NCBI GenBank assembly: GCA_016930595.1 | Contig: JAFGGJ010000028.1 | Span: 1-37,557, forward strand | Origin: Planctomycetota bacterium | GTDB taxonomy: Bacteria > Planctomycetota > SZUA-567 > JAFGGJ01 | DNA: 37,557 nt | Direction: 5' to 3' | In this document: one piece after another, positions 8,539 to 16,062 of the stretch | Layout: the number at the start of each line of letters is the position of its first letter | Position numbering within the stretch: position 1 is the stretch's first letter | Notes under the pieces: model-generated | What the model saw: the letters and a program-made list of their open reading frames with translations, nothing else | What the model was told of the DNA's origin: nothing | Databases searched by the model: none | Made by a program: the position numbers and the translations under genes

Positions 8539-9516
8539 TTGGGTTGCGGCCGTGTTGACCTCATTCAGCTCTACGACCTTGCCAGGGGAAACCTTGTCGG
8601 TGTCCGCCAGCGTGAATTGGAGGCACACCTTGTCGGCTGCAGGCTCTGTAAGGAGGATTTCGACAAGCTGAAATCCCTCCTGTCCACGATGCAGAAGATC
8701 GGCAAGTCCACGGACGTGGCCCCCTCGCCCAAGCTCCTGAAACGCCTGGGTGAAGCCATGCTCGAAGCCGCTTCCGACTTCGCCGGCAGCAAGGCCAGGA
8801 ACCTGTGGACGCCCCAGCAGGACCGTCCCGCCGCCAGGCAGACCACCAGGAAGGTTTCCCCGGCGGGGCGCTTCGCGGGCAAGTTCATGAAGTGGATGGC
8901 GGTCGTCCTGCTCGTGCTTGTCGCATGTGCCGCCGCTGCTGCTGTCGGTTTCAGAAAAGGCGTCAAAAAGGAACTCGTGTGGAAAGGCCTCGACAAGCTG
9001 CCGGCGCATCCTCTGGTATCGAAGGCCCTGGGCATAGCCGACAGGTACGAGATCAGCCGCATCATGAACGCACTCCCCGACGCCGACAAGGCGGCCGGTG
9101 CCCGGTTGGAAGACGCTTCCCGCTGGGCCGAACATTCCGGCGCCCCGGTGCTCGACACGGAATTCCTGGCCCTGGCGGCGAAATGCGTTCTTTCCGGCTT
9201 CGGCCGTTCCGATCCGGACGTGCTCAAAGCCGCCCGGGCCGTGTGGCAGCGGGCGGAATCGGCCCCGTTCGCCGATTCGATGGGCATAATTTCCCGTGGA
9301 AACGAAATGCTGGCGGCGTTTCTCGACGGCAATGCCGGAAAAGCCCGGCACATAGCCGCCGGTATTCTTGCGGAAGAGACCACGGAAGGCGGCACGCCTC
9401 CCCCTTCCGGCGTCGACGGCGCTTCAGGGGTTGGGCCTACGGACGAGGACGGCGGCGGAGAGACGGCCGGCCCCGGCGATGAAATTCCGCCTGGCGCCGA
9501 GACACCTGTGGAGTAG
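8539..9516 (+). CDS. Membrane protein with anti-sigma-type zinc finger, no adjacent sigma gene
   Basis: A 325-residue protein using a TTG start, chosen because a strong GGGGAGGAGG ribosome site (8523-8532) ends 6 bp before it and no better in-frame start exists. Residues 1-45 carry the zinc motif H30-x3-C34-x2-C37 (HLVGCRLC). One membrane segment lies at 118-138. The outside part (140-290) is helical and unassigned, and the last 40 residues are rich in glycine, glutamate and proline and probably disordered. The layout is that of a ZAS anti-sigma factor, but no sigma gene is adjacent: the nearest are at 4.6 kb (which has its own partner) and at 13 kb. It may therefore regulate a distant sigma factor or be a scaffold. 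Confidence 0.65.
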   Translation: MGCGRVDLIQLYDLARGNLVGVRQRELEAHLVGCRLCKEDFDKLKSLLSTMQKIGKSTDVAPSPKLLKRLGEAMLEAASDFAGSKARNLWTPQQDRPAARQTTRKVSPAGRFAGKFMKWMAVVLLVLVACAAAAAVGFRKGVKKELVWKGLDKLPAHPLVSKALGIADRYEISRIMNALPDADKAAGARLEDASRWAEHSGAPVLDTEFLALAAKCVLSGFGRSDPDVLKAARAVWQRAESAPFADSMGIISRGNEMLAAFLDGNAGKARHIAAGILAEETTEGGTPPPSGVDGASGVGPTDEDGGGETAGPGDEIPPGAETPVE

Positions 9517-9552
9517 GGGGCCGGGCGGCGTTTTCTGCGCCTTCGGTTATTA

Positions 9553-9581
9553 TTGTTTTTTCCAGCGTACCTGCCCATAAT
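9553..9581 (+). promoter_or_regulatory. Candidate promoter for the beta-helix protein
   Basis: TTGTTT, 17 bp, then CATAAT. The -10 matches five of six consensus positions with ideal spacing; the -35 is weak. It would give a leader of about 77 bases before the start at 9665. Confidence 0.35.
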
Positions 9582-9664
9582 TCTGTCCGCGCACAGCCGT
9601 TTTGATGCACTATTGAAGCGGTGGGGTCTTGGCGTTTCGGACCGTGGGCGGATCTGGAGGCGGT

Positions 9665-11263
9665 ATGCGGCGAATCGCGGGCTTTCTGGTGTTCCTTGCG
9701 GCGGGCGGTCTGGCGGGTGCCGCCGAATACTACGCTTCTCCAGGCGACGACATCCAGGATAAGGTGGCGGCGCTCCAGCCCGGCGACACGCTGAATATGA
9801 ACGAAGGTACCTATAACTGGAACGACGCCTGGCGGTTCGGAACGGGCTATACCCAGATCCCGTCGTCCGCCGCCGGGACCATCACGATAAAGGCGGCGCC
9901 GGCAGCTTCCTCGAAGCCGCACATCCACTGCACCACGGCGGGGCAGAATGCCGTAGATATCTACGCCGGCATGAAGCATTACCGTTTCGAGGGGCTGGAG
10001 TTTTCCGGCGGCTCGTCCGGCATAAAGATTAATGCGGCCTCTTACATCACGTTCGAAGACTGCTACATTCACGACACCGCGTCCACGGGGGTGGGGCTGA
10101 AGCTCGATACCCACCACATCACTTTCACGGGCTGCGAAGTCGCCCGCCCGGGAGGGACCGGCGAATGTTTCTACGTGGGCAATTCCAACGACCAGGCGAA
10201 TCACCAGGTGAATAACTGCCTTATCGTGGGCTGCCTTATCCACGGGACCAGGGGCACGACACAGGGCGACGGCGTGGAATTGAAATACATGACTTACGCA
10301 AACACCATTCGCGACAACGTGTTGTATGACCTGAAGTATCCTGCCGTCTTTGTGCACGGCCATCCTTCGCGTACTTCGGAGGCCGATCTGAACGTCGTGG
10401 AAGGAAACGCCATTTTCGACACCGACGACATGGGCGTCCAGATATACGGGCAGGTCATCGTGCGGAACAACGTGATTTTTGATACCGCGGGGGCCGGCAT
10501 CGGCGTAAGAAAAGACGTAAACCCGGTCGGCCAGGTGCGGCTCATCAACAACACCATATACGACTGCCAGGACGATACGAGCGTGGGCAGGGCGGCGGTG
10601 GAGCTGAGCTACATGAACGACTGCACCGGCGTGGTTCTGGCCAATAACTGTGTGCGGAGCACTTCGAGCTGGGCCCTGGCGCTCAACCCCTATAACCAGC
10701 CGCCCGGCACCGGCACGCAGTTCCACGCCAACCTGTGGTATTCTTCGGGCAAGGCCAAGCCGGTATTCATCAACCAGACCGTGGACCAGTACACGGCTGC
10801 GGAATTCCGCACGTGGCTGATAGCCGGCGGGTACGCCGGCACGGATCTGAACAATTCGGACGCCAACCCGCTTTTTGAAAACGCCGCGGCGAACAACTTC
10901 TACCCGCAGTCGGGGTCGCCGCTCATAGACATGGGCAATGCCGCATGGGCGACGTCCAGCGATTTCGACGGTGTTGCCAGGGACTCCAGTCCCGATTGCG
11001 GCGCGTACGAATGGACGGCGTCGGGCGGGCCGCTGTGGAGCGTCAGCGCCGCTTTCAAGGGGACCGGAGTGGGTCCGGAAGACCCGCCGGACGGGGATCC
11101 AGGGGGAGGCGGGGGCTGCAGCACGGGCCTTGCCGGCGGGCGGCGGCAGGGTACCGAGGCGGCATTCTGGATTTTGTTTGTGGCAATACTGCTTGGGATA
11201 CGTCTGTTTTACATGGGAGCGGGTGCCGCAGATGCAGTTGCAGGGCGTTCTGGAGGGAGGTAG
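9665..11263 (+). CDS. Secreted right-handed beta-helix protein with C-terminal membrane anchor
   Basis: A 532-residue protein. ATG 9665 was chosen over an upstream in-frame start because GGAGG lies just before it and it gives a signal peptide (MRRIAGFLVFLAAGGLAGAA). Residues 25-440 show the repeating pattern of parallel beta-helix proteins (YITFEDCYIHD, HITFTGCEVAR, VIVRNNVIFDT, VRLINNTIYDC), as in polysaccharide lyases and DUF1565-type proteins. SPLIDMGN ... DCGAYEW is the usual end of this fold. After a proline/glycine linker comes GGGGGCSTG, then a hydrophobic segment (FWILFVAILLGIRLFYM) and a short tail. This three-part end resembles C-terminal sorting signals processed at the membrane. 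Substrate unknown. Confidence 0.8.
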   Translation: MRRIAGFLVFLAAGGLAGAAEYYASPGDDIQDKVAALQPGDTLNMNEGTYNWNDAWRFGTGYTQIPSSAAGTITIKAAPAASSKPHIHCTTAGQNAVDIYAGMKHYRFEGLEFSGGSSGIKINAASYITFEDCYIHDTASTGVGLKLDTHHITFTGCEVARPGGTGECFYVGNSNDQANHQVNNCLIVGCLIHGTRGTTQGDGVELKYMTYANTIRDNVLYDLKYPAVFVHGHPSRTSEADLNVVEGNAIFDTDDMGVQIYGQVIVRNNVIFDTAGAGIGVRKDVNPVGQVRLINNTIYDCQDDTSVGRAAVELSYMNDCTGVVLANNCVRSTSSWALALNPYNQPPGTGTQFHANLWYSSGKAKPVFINQTVDQYTAAEFRTWLIAGGYAGTDLNNSDANPLFENAAANNFYPQSGSPLIDMGNAAWATSSDFDGVARDSSPDCGAYEWTASGGPLWSVSAAFKGTGVGPEDPPDGDPGGGGGCSTGLAGGRRQGTEAAFWILFVAILLGIRLFYMGAGAADAVAGRSGGR

Positions 11264-11334
11264 TATTGCGCGTCCGCTATGAGGGCGTGCATCATCCAGC
11301 CGGATTGTACCGGGGCACTTTAGGGAAGAAGTGA

Positions 11335-13011
11335 ATGCTGAAACCCACGGACGGGATAGGCAGGACCGTGATCGATCTGGGCGGCGTCTGGAAGGCCCGC
11401 TGGGGAGACGCTGGAATTGCCGACCTTGTCCAGGGGAAAGGTTATACCGGCCTGCTGGCTGTTCCGGCGGCGTGGAACTGCCAGGTCCCCGAACTCCACG
11501 CTTACATGGGCCGGGTCTGGTACTCGCGCGATTTCTTCCTCCCGGCAGCGTCGCGCGGGCAGAGGGCGGTTCTAAGGGTTGAAGGCGCCAACCGGGACGC
11601 CCGGGTGTACGTGAATGGTTCCGAAGCCGGGCGGCACGTGGGAGGGGGGCGGCCTTTCGAACTGGACGTGACCGGCCTGTGCCACCGGAGCGCCGCCAAC
11701 ACCCTGGCCATATGCTGCGACATGATGGGCGAAGGGATATATCCGGCCGACAGGAGAATGAGTCCCGCCCGCCGCGGCGATGGACAGGGCGTGCCTGCCG
11801 TGCGCAGAGGGTTTCCTTTCGGCGGGCTCGCCGGAACCGTGCGCCTGCTAATGGTGCCGGAGGAACGTATAACGGATTTCGATTACCACACCGAGCTGCA
11901 GGGGCGCCGGGCGGTTCTGCATTATTCGGCGGAGACCTGCGGCGGCTGGAAAACCGTGTTCGAGGTCGACGGCAGGACGTTCGAAGGAGCGGAAGGGGAA
12001 GTCGAGTTCGATTCGCCAAGGCTGTGGCATCCTTCCGCCCCGCATCTCTATCCGGTCACGATAAGGCTTTATGCGCGTGACGGCGAATTACTGGATGAAT
12101 ACAGGGATTCCGTGGGGCTGCGGGAGATCGGAGTCGATGGCGGGGCTCTGACGGTGAACGGCGCTCCCGTTTACCTGCGGGGCACTAGCCGCCATGACGA
12201 TGTTGCCGCGGTAGGGAGCGGTCTGTCGCAGGCGGCTTTCAGAAGAGACGTCGGGCTTATGCAGATGACCGGGATAAACGTCTTTCGCACCGCCGGGGCC
12301 CCTGTTTCGTGGGAGCTGGCGGAAATATGCGATAACCTGGGGATGATGATTATCGTGGATCTTCCGCATGACGGTTTCCCACAGGACGCGGCGTCCTCCC
12401 GCGTGCATGGCGCCGACGCGTTGTGCCGCAGGTGGAAAGCGGCGGCCGGCGAGATCGTGGCGGCCATCGGCCGCCATCCCTCGGTCGTGATGTGGTCGCT
12501 GGAAAACGCGTTCGCCGACGGCGGAGCCTTGTCCATGAAATGCCTGTCGGATGTTTGCCTGCACCTCAGGGACAGGGATCCATACCGGCCCGTCCTGCTG
12601 GCGGGCGGCGGGGCGGAAATTCCGCAGGCGGGGTGCTTCGACATGGCAGCCGTCGATATTGCCGGGCGGCCGGAAGGCGAATTGGGCCGGGTGCTGGACG
12701 AAGCGCATGCCGCCGCCGGCAGTCCCGTCGTAGTGATGGACTCCCTGGAGGATGAATCGTCCGGCGAGGCCTTCGCCGCCCTCGACGCCGCCGAAAGCAG
12801 GGACTTTGTCGCGGGCGTGCTCGTGGGTACGTTCGCGGACTTCGGTGCGGGAGGGCACCACGGCGGAATGACCGTGGCCGGCGGAGGCATCTTTACGAGG
12901 GAGCGCGTGCCGAAGCACGTTGCGTGGGAGTTCCGGAGGCGGTATGCCGGCCTGATTGAAAACACGATGCGGCACGATTCCATCCCGTATAATACCAGGG
13001 GCGGTTCCTGA
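11335..13011 (+). CDS. Glycoside hydrolase family 2-like protein, probably catalytically impaired
   Basis: A 558-residue protein without signal peptide. Residues 14-175 match the GH2 sugar-binding domain (LGGVWKARWGD ... YMGRVWYSRDFFLP ... RVYVNGSEAGRHVGG). Residues 180-265 are the immunoglobulin-like domain, and 270-545 the TIM barrel (LTVNGAPVYLRGTSRHDD ... DVGLMQMTGINVFRT ... HPSVVMWSLENA). In active GH2 enzymes the motif reads WS-x2-NE, with glutamate as acid/base; here it is WSLENA, so A392 replaces it. The segment where the nucleophile glutamate is expected reads PVVVMDSLED, with no glutamate at the expected position. It could be a binding protein or have changed chemistry. No obvious linked gene indicates its ligand. 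Confidence 0.78.
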   Translation: MLKPTDGIGRTVIDLGGVWKARWGDAGIADLVQGKGYTGLLAVPAAWNCQVPELHAYMGRVWYSRDFFLPAASRGQRAVLRVEGANRDARVYVNGSEAGRHVGGGRPFELDVTGLCHRSAANTLAICCDMMGEGIYPADRRMSPARRGDGQGVPAVRRGFPFGGLAGTVRLLMVPEERITDFDYHTELQGRRAVLHYSAETCGGWKTVFEVDGRTFEGAEGEVEFDSPRLWHPSAPHLYPVTIRLYARDGELLDEYRDSVGLREIGVDGGALTVNGAPVYLRGTSRHDDVAAVGSGLSQAAFRRDVGLMQMTGINVFRTAGAPVSWELAEICDNLGMMIIVDLPHDGFPQDAASSRVHGADALCRRWKAAAGEIVAAIGRHPSVVMWSLENAFADGGALSMKCLSDVCLHLRDRDPYRPVLLAGGGAEIPQAGCFDMAAVDIAGRPEGELGRVLDEAHAAAGSPVVVMDSLEDESSGEAFAALDAAESRDFVAGVLVGTFADFGAGGHHGGMTVAGGGIFTRERVPKHVAWEFRRRYAGLIENTMRHDSIPYNTRGGS

Positions 13012-13031
13012 CTGTATAAGTAATATAGAGC

Positions 13032-13040
13032 GGGAAAGGA
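13032..13040 (+). promoter_or_regulatory. Ribosome binding site that decides an AUA start
   Basis: The purine stretch GGGAAAGGA is followed after 6 bp by the ATA at 13047. No ATG, GTG or TTG lies in frame between the stop codon at 13026 and position 13197, deep inside the conserved sigma domain, so this site supports the unusual start codon. Confidence 0.55.
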
Positions 13041-13046
13041 CGCGTC

Positions 13047-14087
13047 ATAGGCGAAGGCAACGACATAGAGCAGTACCTGCACGAAATAAGCAGGTATCCG
13101 CTGCTTAAGGCCGAGCAGGAACATGAACTCGGCAAACTGGTCCAGGCCGGCGACGAGGACGCGCGCCGCGAGTTCATCAAGGCCAACCTCAGGCTGGTGG
13201 TCTCTATCGCCAAGAGCTACCTGGATCGAGGTCTCTCCTTCATGGACCTTATCGAGGAAGGAAACATCGGCCTGCTGCGGGCCGTCGAGAGGTTCGATCC
13301 GCACAAGGGCTGCAAGTTCAGCACCTATGCCTCGTGGTGGATTAAGCAGGCCATCCGCAGGGCGCTCGTCAACAAGGTGCGGAACGTGCGCGTCCCCGCC
13401 TACATGGTTGAGCAGGTGGGACAGTGGCGCAAGGCGGTCAGCGAAATGACGCAGTCCATGGGCAGGTCGCCCACCCCCGAAGAAGTCGCTGAACGCGTCA
13501 ACGTACCCGTGGACAAGATAACCACCATACTCCAGGCAATGGGTACCCAAACGAGTATTTCCGACGTGGACATGGAAGGCATGAGCATCGAGCAGATCCA
13601 GGACCTGCTGCTGGACAGGCCCGCTGATCCGCCGGAAGAGACCATCGATATCTCGAAGGCCAGGCTGGAGAAGGCGCTTTCACAGGTGCTTTCGGCGAGG
13701 GAAGAGGTCATAATACGGCTCAGGTATGGGTTCTACAACAAGGCCGGCGACGTTACACTTGAGGGAATCGGCCTCAGGCTCGGCCTTACGCGCGAGCGCG
13801 TCAGGCAGATCGAGCACCAGGCCCTCAGGCGTCTCTGGGCCTATTTCTCCGGTGTCCAGGTCGAACCTCCGTCAAGCCCGCGCCAGAGCGACGTGCCGGG
13901 CCTGAAGAAGATGCTCATCAAGCTGCGCCAGCGCGAAGCCCAGGCGCTGGCCCCGGGGCACGCTGACCCGGGGTCCGCCGACAAGAACGGCGCGCCCGCA
14001 AAGAAACATGGCCGGGAAGTAAAGAACGGCGCAGGCGTGCATACTCCCGCAAGGTCGTCCGGCGGCAGGCGCCGCGGCGGCAAGTAG
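13047..14087 (+). CDS. Sigma-70 family RNA polymerase sigma factor (group 1/2 type), AUA start
   Basis: Translated from ATA 13047 it is 346 residues. Region 1.2 is [21 protein letters not shown]. Region 2 is [38 protein letters not shown] and [18 protein letters not shown]. Region 3 is [14 protein letters not shown], and region 4 is [12 protein letters not shown] ... [18 protein letters not shown]. Region 1.1 is missing, so it is more like RpoS/group 2 factors than the housekeeping RpoD. About 75 residues follow region 4, rich in lysine, arginine and glycine and ending GGRRRGGK, which is unusual. Frame and homology are certain; the start codon is not. A later GTG (13197) would remove regions 1.2 and part of 2.1 and is rejected. 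Confidence 0.9.
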   Translation: MGEGNDIEQYLHEISRYPLLKAEQEHELGKLVQAGDEDARREFIKANLRLVVSIAKSYLDRGLSFMDLIEEGNIGLLRAVERFDPHKGCKFSTYASWWIKQAIRRALVNKVRNVRVPAYMVEQVGQWRKAVSEMTQSMGRSPTPEEVAERVNVPVDKITTILQAMGTQTSISDVDMEGMSIEQIQDLLLDRPADPPEETIDISKARLEKALSQVLSAREEVIIRLRYGFYNKAGDVTLEGIGLRLGLTRERVRQIEHQALRRLWAYFSGVQVEPPSSPRQSDVPGLKKMLIKLRQREAQALAPGHADPGSADKNGAPAKKHGREVKNGAGVHTPARSSGGRRRGGK

Positions 14088-14128
14088 CATGGAGACGTGA
14101 GGCTTTCCCCGCCCGCGCCGGTTCATTG

Positions 14129-14156
14129 TTGAATCTGCGGCGTGCCGCGCTAGAAT
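14129..14156 (+). promoter_or_regulatory. Candidate promoter for the SGNH hydrolase
   Basis: TTGAAT, 16 bp, then TAGAAT. The -10 matches five of six and the -35 four of six positions. It implies a long leader of about 145 bases before the start at 14310, in which I see no riboswitch I can name. Confidence 0.4.
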
Positions 14157-14309
14157 TCCGTTCTGCTCGGGAGAGAAGGCGATGATGTCCCCGCGGCACG
14201 TTGTCCGCGGCCGTTTCCTTCCTCTCGGAACCGCGCGGCGGCCATGCCTGGTTCCTGAGCGGCATTCGCTGCAGCGTCGGTATGAGCGTGACGGGAAAGG
14301 ATCTGCCGG

Positions 14310-15542
14310 ATGAAACATTTCATACAGTTATCCGCATTACTCTGCGCCGTGATGCTCGTCTGCGCCGTGGCCGGCGGAGGCGAAGAGTGTGAACAGGTCT
14401 GTTCGTGCGACAGGGCGGTCTCGATCGGCGGCAGCAAGAACATCAAGGTGTCCGATACGGCCGGCATGGAAGGCGACGGTGCGAAACGGCTGTCGCTGCC
14501 GGCGACGTCGGTCGAAGAGCCGCACTGCTTCATTCGCGTCCGCAACGCCGACCGCTGGCCCGGTCACGACGGTCTCAGGTTCTGGGTGAAAAGCGACACC
14601 GGCAGCACATGGGGCGTCGTTGCCCTCATATACAGCGATTCGTGGTTCCGCTGCTATGCCGGGTTCCCCGTTAGCGCCAAGTGGACGGAAGTGACGATAC
14701 CCTGGTGCGAATTCACGCAGAGAAACTACCGCGGTCCCATCGAACAGCACCTGGCGGAAGTGCAGAACATCGACTTCACCGTCCAGCCCACCATTCAGAA
14801 CGACAACAAGCCGAGGCCCGCCTCCGTCTATGATATTGACGATATCCGGGTTGTGAAAGGACTGCGGCCCCCGGCAACCCCTCTGCCTTCCAGGGTGGCG
14901 CTGGCGCGTTCCGCCGGCAAGATCGCCTCGCGCAAGCCGCTGAAGATACTCTGCCTCGGTACGAGTATCACGTACGGTCTCAAGACCAGCCGCGCGACCG
15001 AAGCCTATCCCGTTCTTCTCGAAAGCATGCTCCGCAGGAGTCTCGGCCGCGACAACGTCACGGTCGTCAATTTCGGCCTCCCTGGCAAATCGAGCTGGCA
15101 GGCCGCCTGCAATGTTCAGAACTTCGTCGTGGAACAGGAGCCGGATCTCATAGTCCTGGAATTCCTCTATAACGACGTTTTCGAAGCCGACGCGGACCCG
15201 GCCCGGCTGCCCAACTACAGGGATAACATGAATCGCCTTCTCGACATGCTCCTGCGTTACGACCGGGCCGATATCGCCGTTATGCTGCCCAGCCCGTACG
15301 CCGCCACCGGCAAGAGGGATTACCTGGACAAGTGGGTGGCGCAGGCACAGCAGGCGGCTTCGGAGCGCAGGCTTCCGACCATAGACGTCTACGGGGCATT
15401 CAAGGCCCTGCCCGAAAACGATATGATCGGACTCTATTACCCCAATGATACGGCCCACCCGGTCGCGTCCGGCCACGTCCTGATGGCGCGTACCGTCCAC
15501 GACACGCTGCTGCCCATGCTGAAACAGGCGAAGGGCAGGTAG
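14310..15542 (+). CDS. Secreted SGNH/GDSL hydrolase with N-terminal carbohydrate-binding-like domain
   Basis: A 410-residue protein with a signal peptide (residues 1-21). Residues 40-185 look like a beta-sandwich of the CBM/CIA30 sort (GLRFWVKSDTGSTWGVVALIYSD ... VYDIDDIRVVKG). Residues 210-405 are an SGNH hydrolase: nucleophile S219 in LGTSITYG (block I), G256 in NFGLPG (block II), N288 in EFLYND (block III), and D380-x2-H383 in NDTAHP (block V). Such enzymes remove acetyl or other acyl groups from polysaccharides or lipids; the sugar-binding-like domain favours a carbohydrate esterase. The ribosome site is GGGAAAGGA at 8 bp. It is convergent with the STAS gene. Confidence 0.88.
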   Translation: MKHFIQLSALLCAVMLVCAVAGGGEECEQVCSCDRAVSIGGSKNIKVSDTAGMEGDGAKRLSLPATSVEEPHCFIRVRNADRWPGHDGLRFWVKSDTGSTWGVVALIYSDSWFRCYAGFPVSAKWTEVTIPWCEFTQRNYRGPIEQHLAEVQNIDFTVQPTIQNDNKPRPASVYDIDDIRVVKGLRPPATPLPSRVALARSAGKIASRKPLKILCLGTSITYGLKTSRATEAYPVLLESMLRRSLGRDNVTVVNFGLPGKSSWQAACNVQNFVVEQEPDLIVLEFLYNDVFEADADPARLPNYRDNMNRLLDMLLRYDRADIAVMLPSPYAATGKRDYLDKWVAQAQQAASERRLPTIDVYGAFKALPENDMIGLYYPNDTAHPVASGHVLMARTVHDTLLPMLKQAKGR

Positions 15543-15567
15543 ATCTCCCGGCGTCCCGAACGCGGTA

Positions 15568-15613
15568 CCCCGCCTTCGTGTCCGGCAGGGTACGGTCTCC
15601 GAGCAGGGCGGGG
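15568..15613. terminator. Possible terminator stem between convergent SGNH and STAS genes
   Basis: A 7 bp CCCCGCC/GGCGGGG inverted repeat encloses 32 bases. On the plus strand it is followed eight bases later by TTTT. The large loop makes this a weak candidate. Confidence 0.25.
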
Positions 15614-15626
15614 TCGTCGGTTTTGA

Positions 15627-15959
15627 CTAATTGTCCGGTTCGATATCGGCGAGTTCCGGGATCCCGGCGCTGGCCAGCGTCCTGGCTATGGGTTCGTCCG
15701 CAAGGATTTTCAGCGTTCTGCCGCCGGCGGCGAGTTCTTCCGCCGCGGCAGCTATCACTCCTATGTATGGAGACGTGATACGCGATACGCCGCTCAGGTC
15801 CATGACAAGAGCCATCGCAGTGGAATTTTCCATGAGATCCCGGAGACACAGGTCGAACGTGAGATCGAGCGGCCAGTCCAGCCGGCCCCTGATTACAAGG
15901 CGATCCCCTTCCACGCGGTATGACGCCCTGCCCAGTATTCCCTTGTTTGACATAACCAC
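15627..15959 (-). CDS. STAS domain protein, anti-sigma factor antagonist type
   Basis: A 110-residue protein that is a single STAS domain. MALVMDLSGVSRITSPYIGVIAAAAEEL matches the SpoIIAA/RsbV signature (D-x-S-x4-DSSG type), with S or T at the phosphorylation site in RITSPYIG. Such proteins bind anti-sigma kinases and free the sigma factor when dephosphorylated. No RsbW-like kinase or PP2C phosphatase is next to it, so its partners lie elsewhere. GTG 15959 fits the GAGGGG ribosome site best; ATG 15953 is an alternative. It may also be part of a lipid-transport or other STAS-using complex, but the single-domain form favours signalling. Confidence 0.75.
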   Translation of the reverse strand: MVMSNKGILGRASYRVEGDRLVIRGRLDWPLDLTFDLCLRDLMENSTAMALVMDLSGVSRITSPYIGVIAAAAEELAAGGRTLKILADEPIARTLASAGIPELADIEPDN

Positions 15960-16062
15960 TTTCAGCGTCCCCTCGTAAGCAGCATATCACAATGTGCAGG
16001 AATGTCAAATTGGAGAAAACCTGTTTTGTCTCAAGCCCGGGAGTCCCTTTGCTGTCAATGAG

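Noticed and set aside
12988..12993. A perfect TATAAT near the end of the GH2-like gene, as promoter of the sigma gene.
   Set aside because: No acceptable -35 hexamer or extended -10 lies upstream. It may contribute, but the evidence is too thin to annotate.
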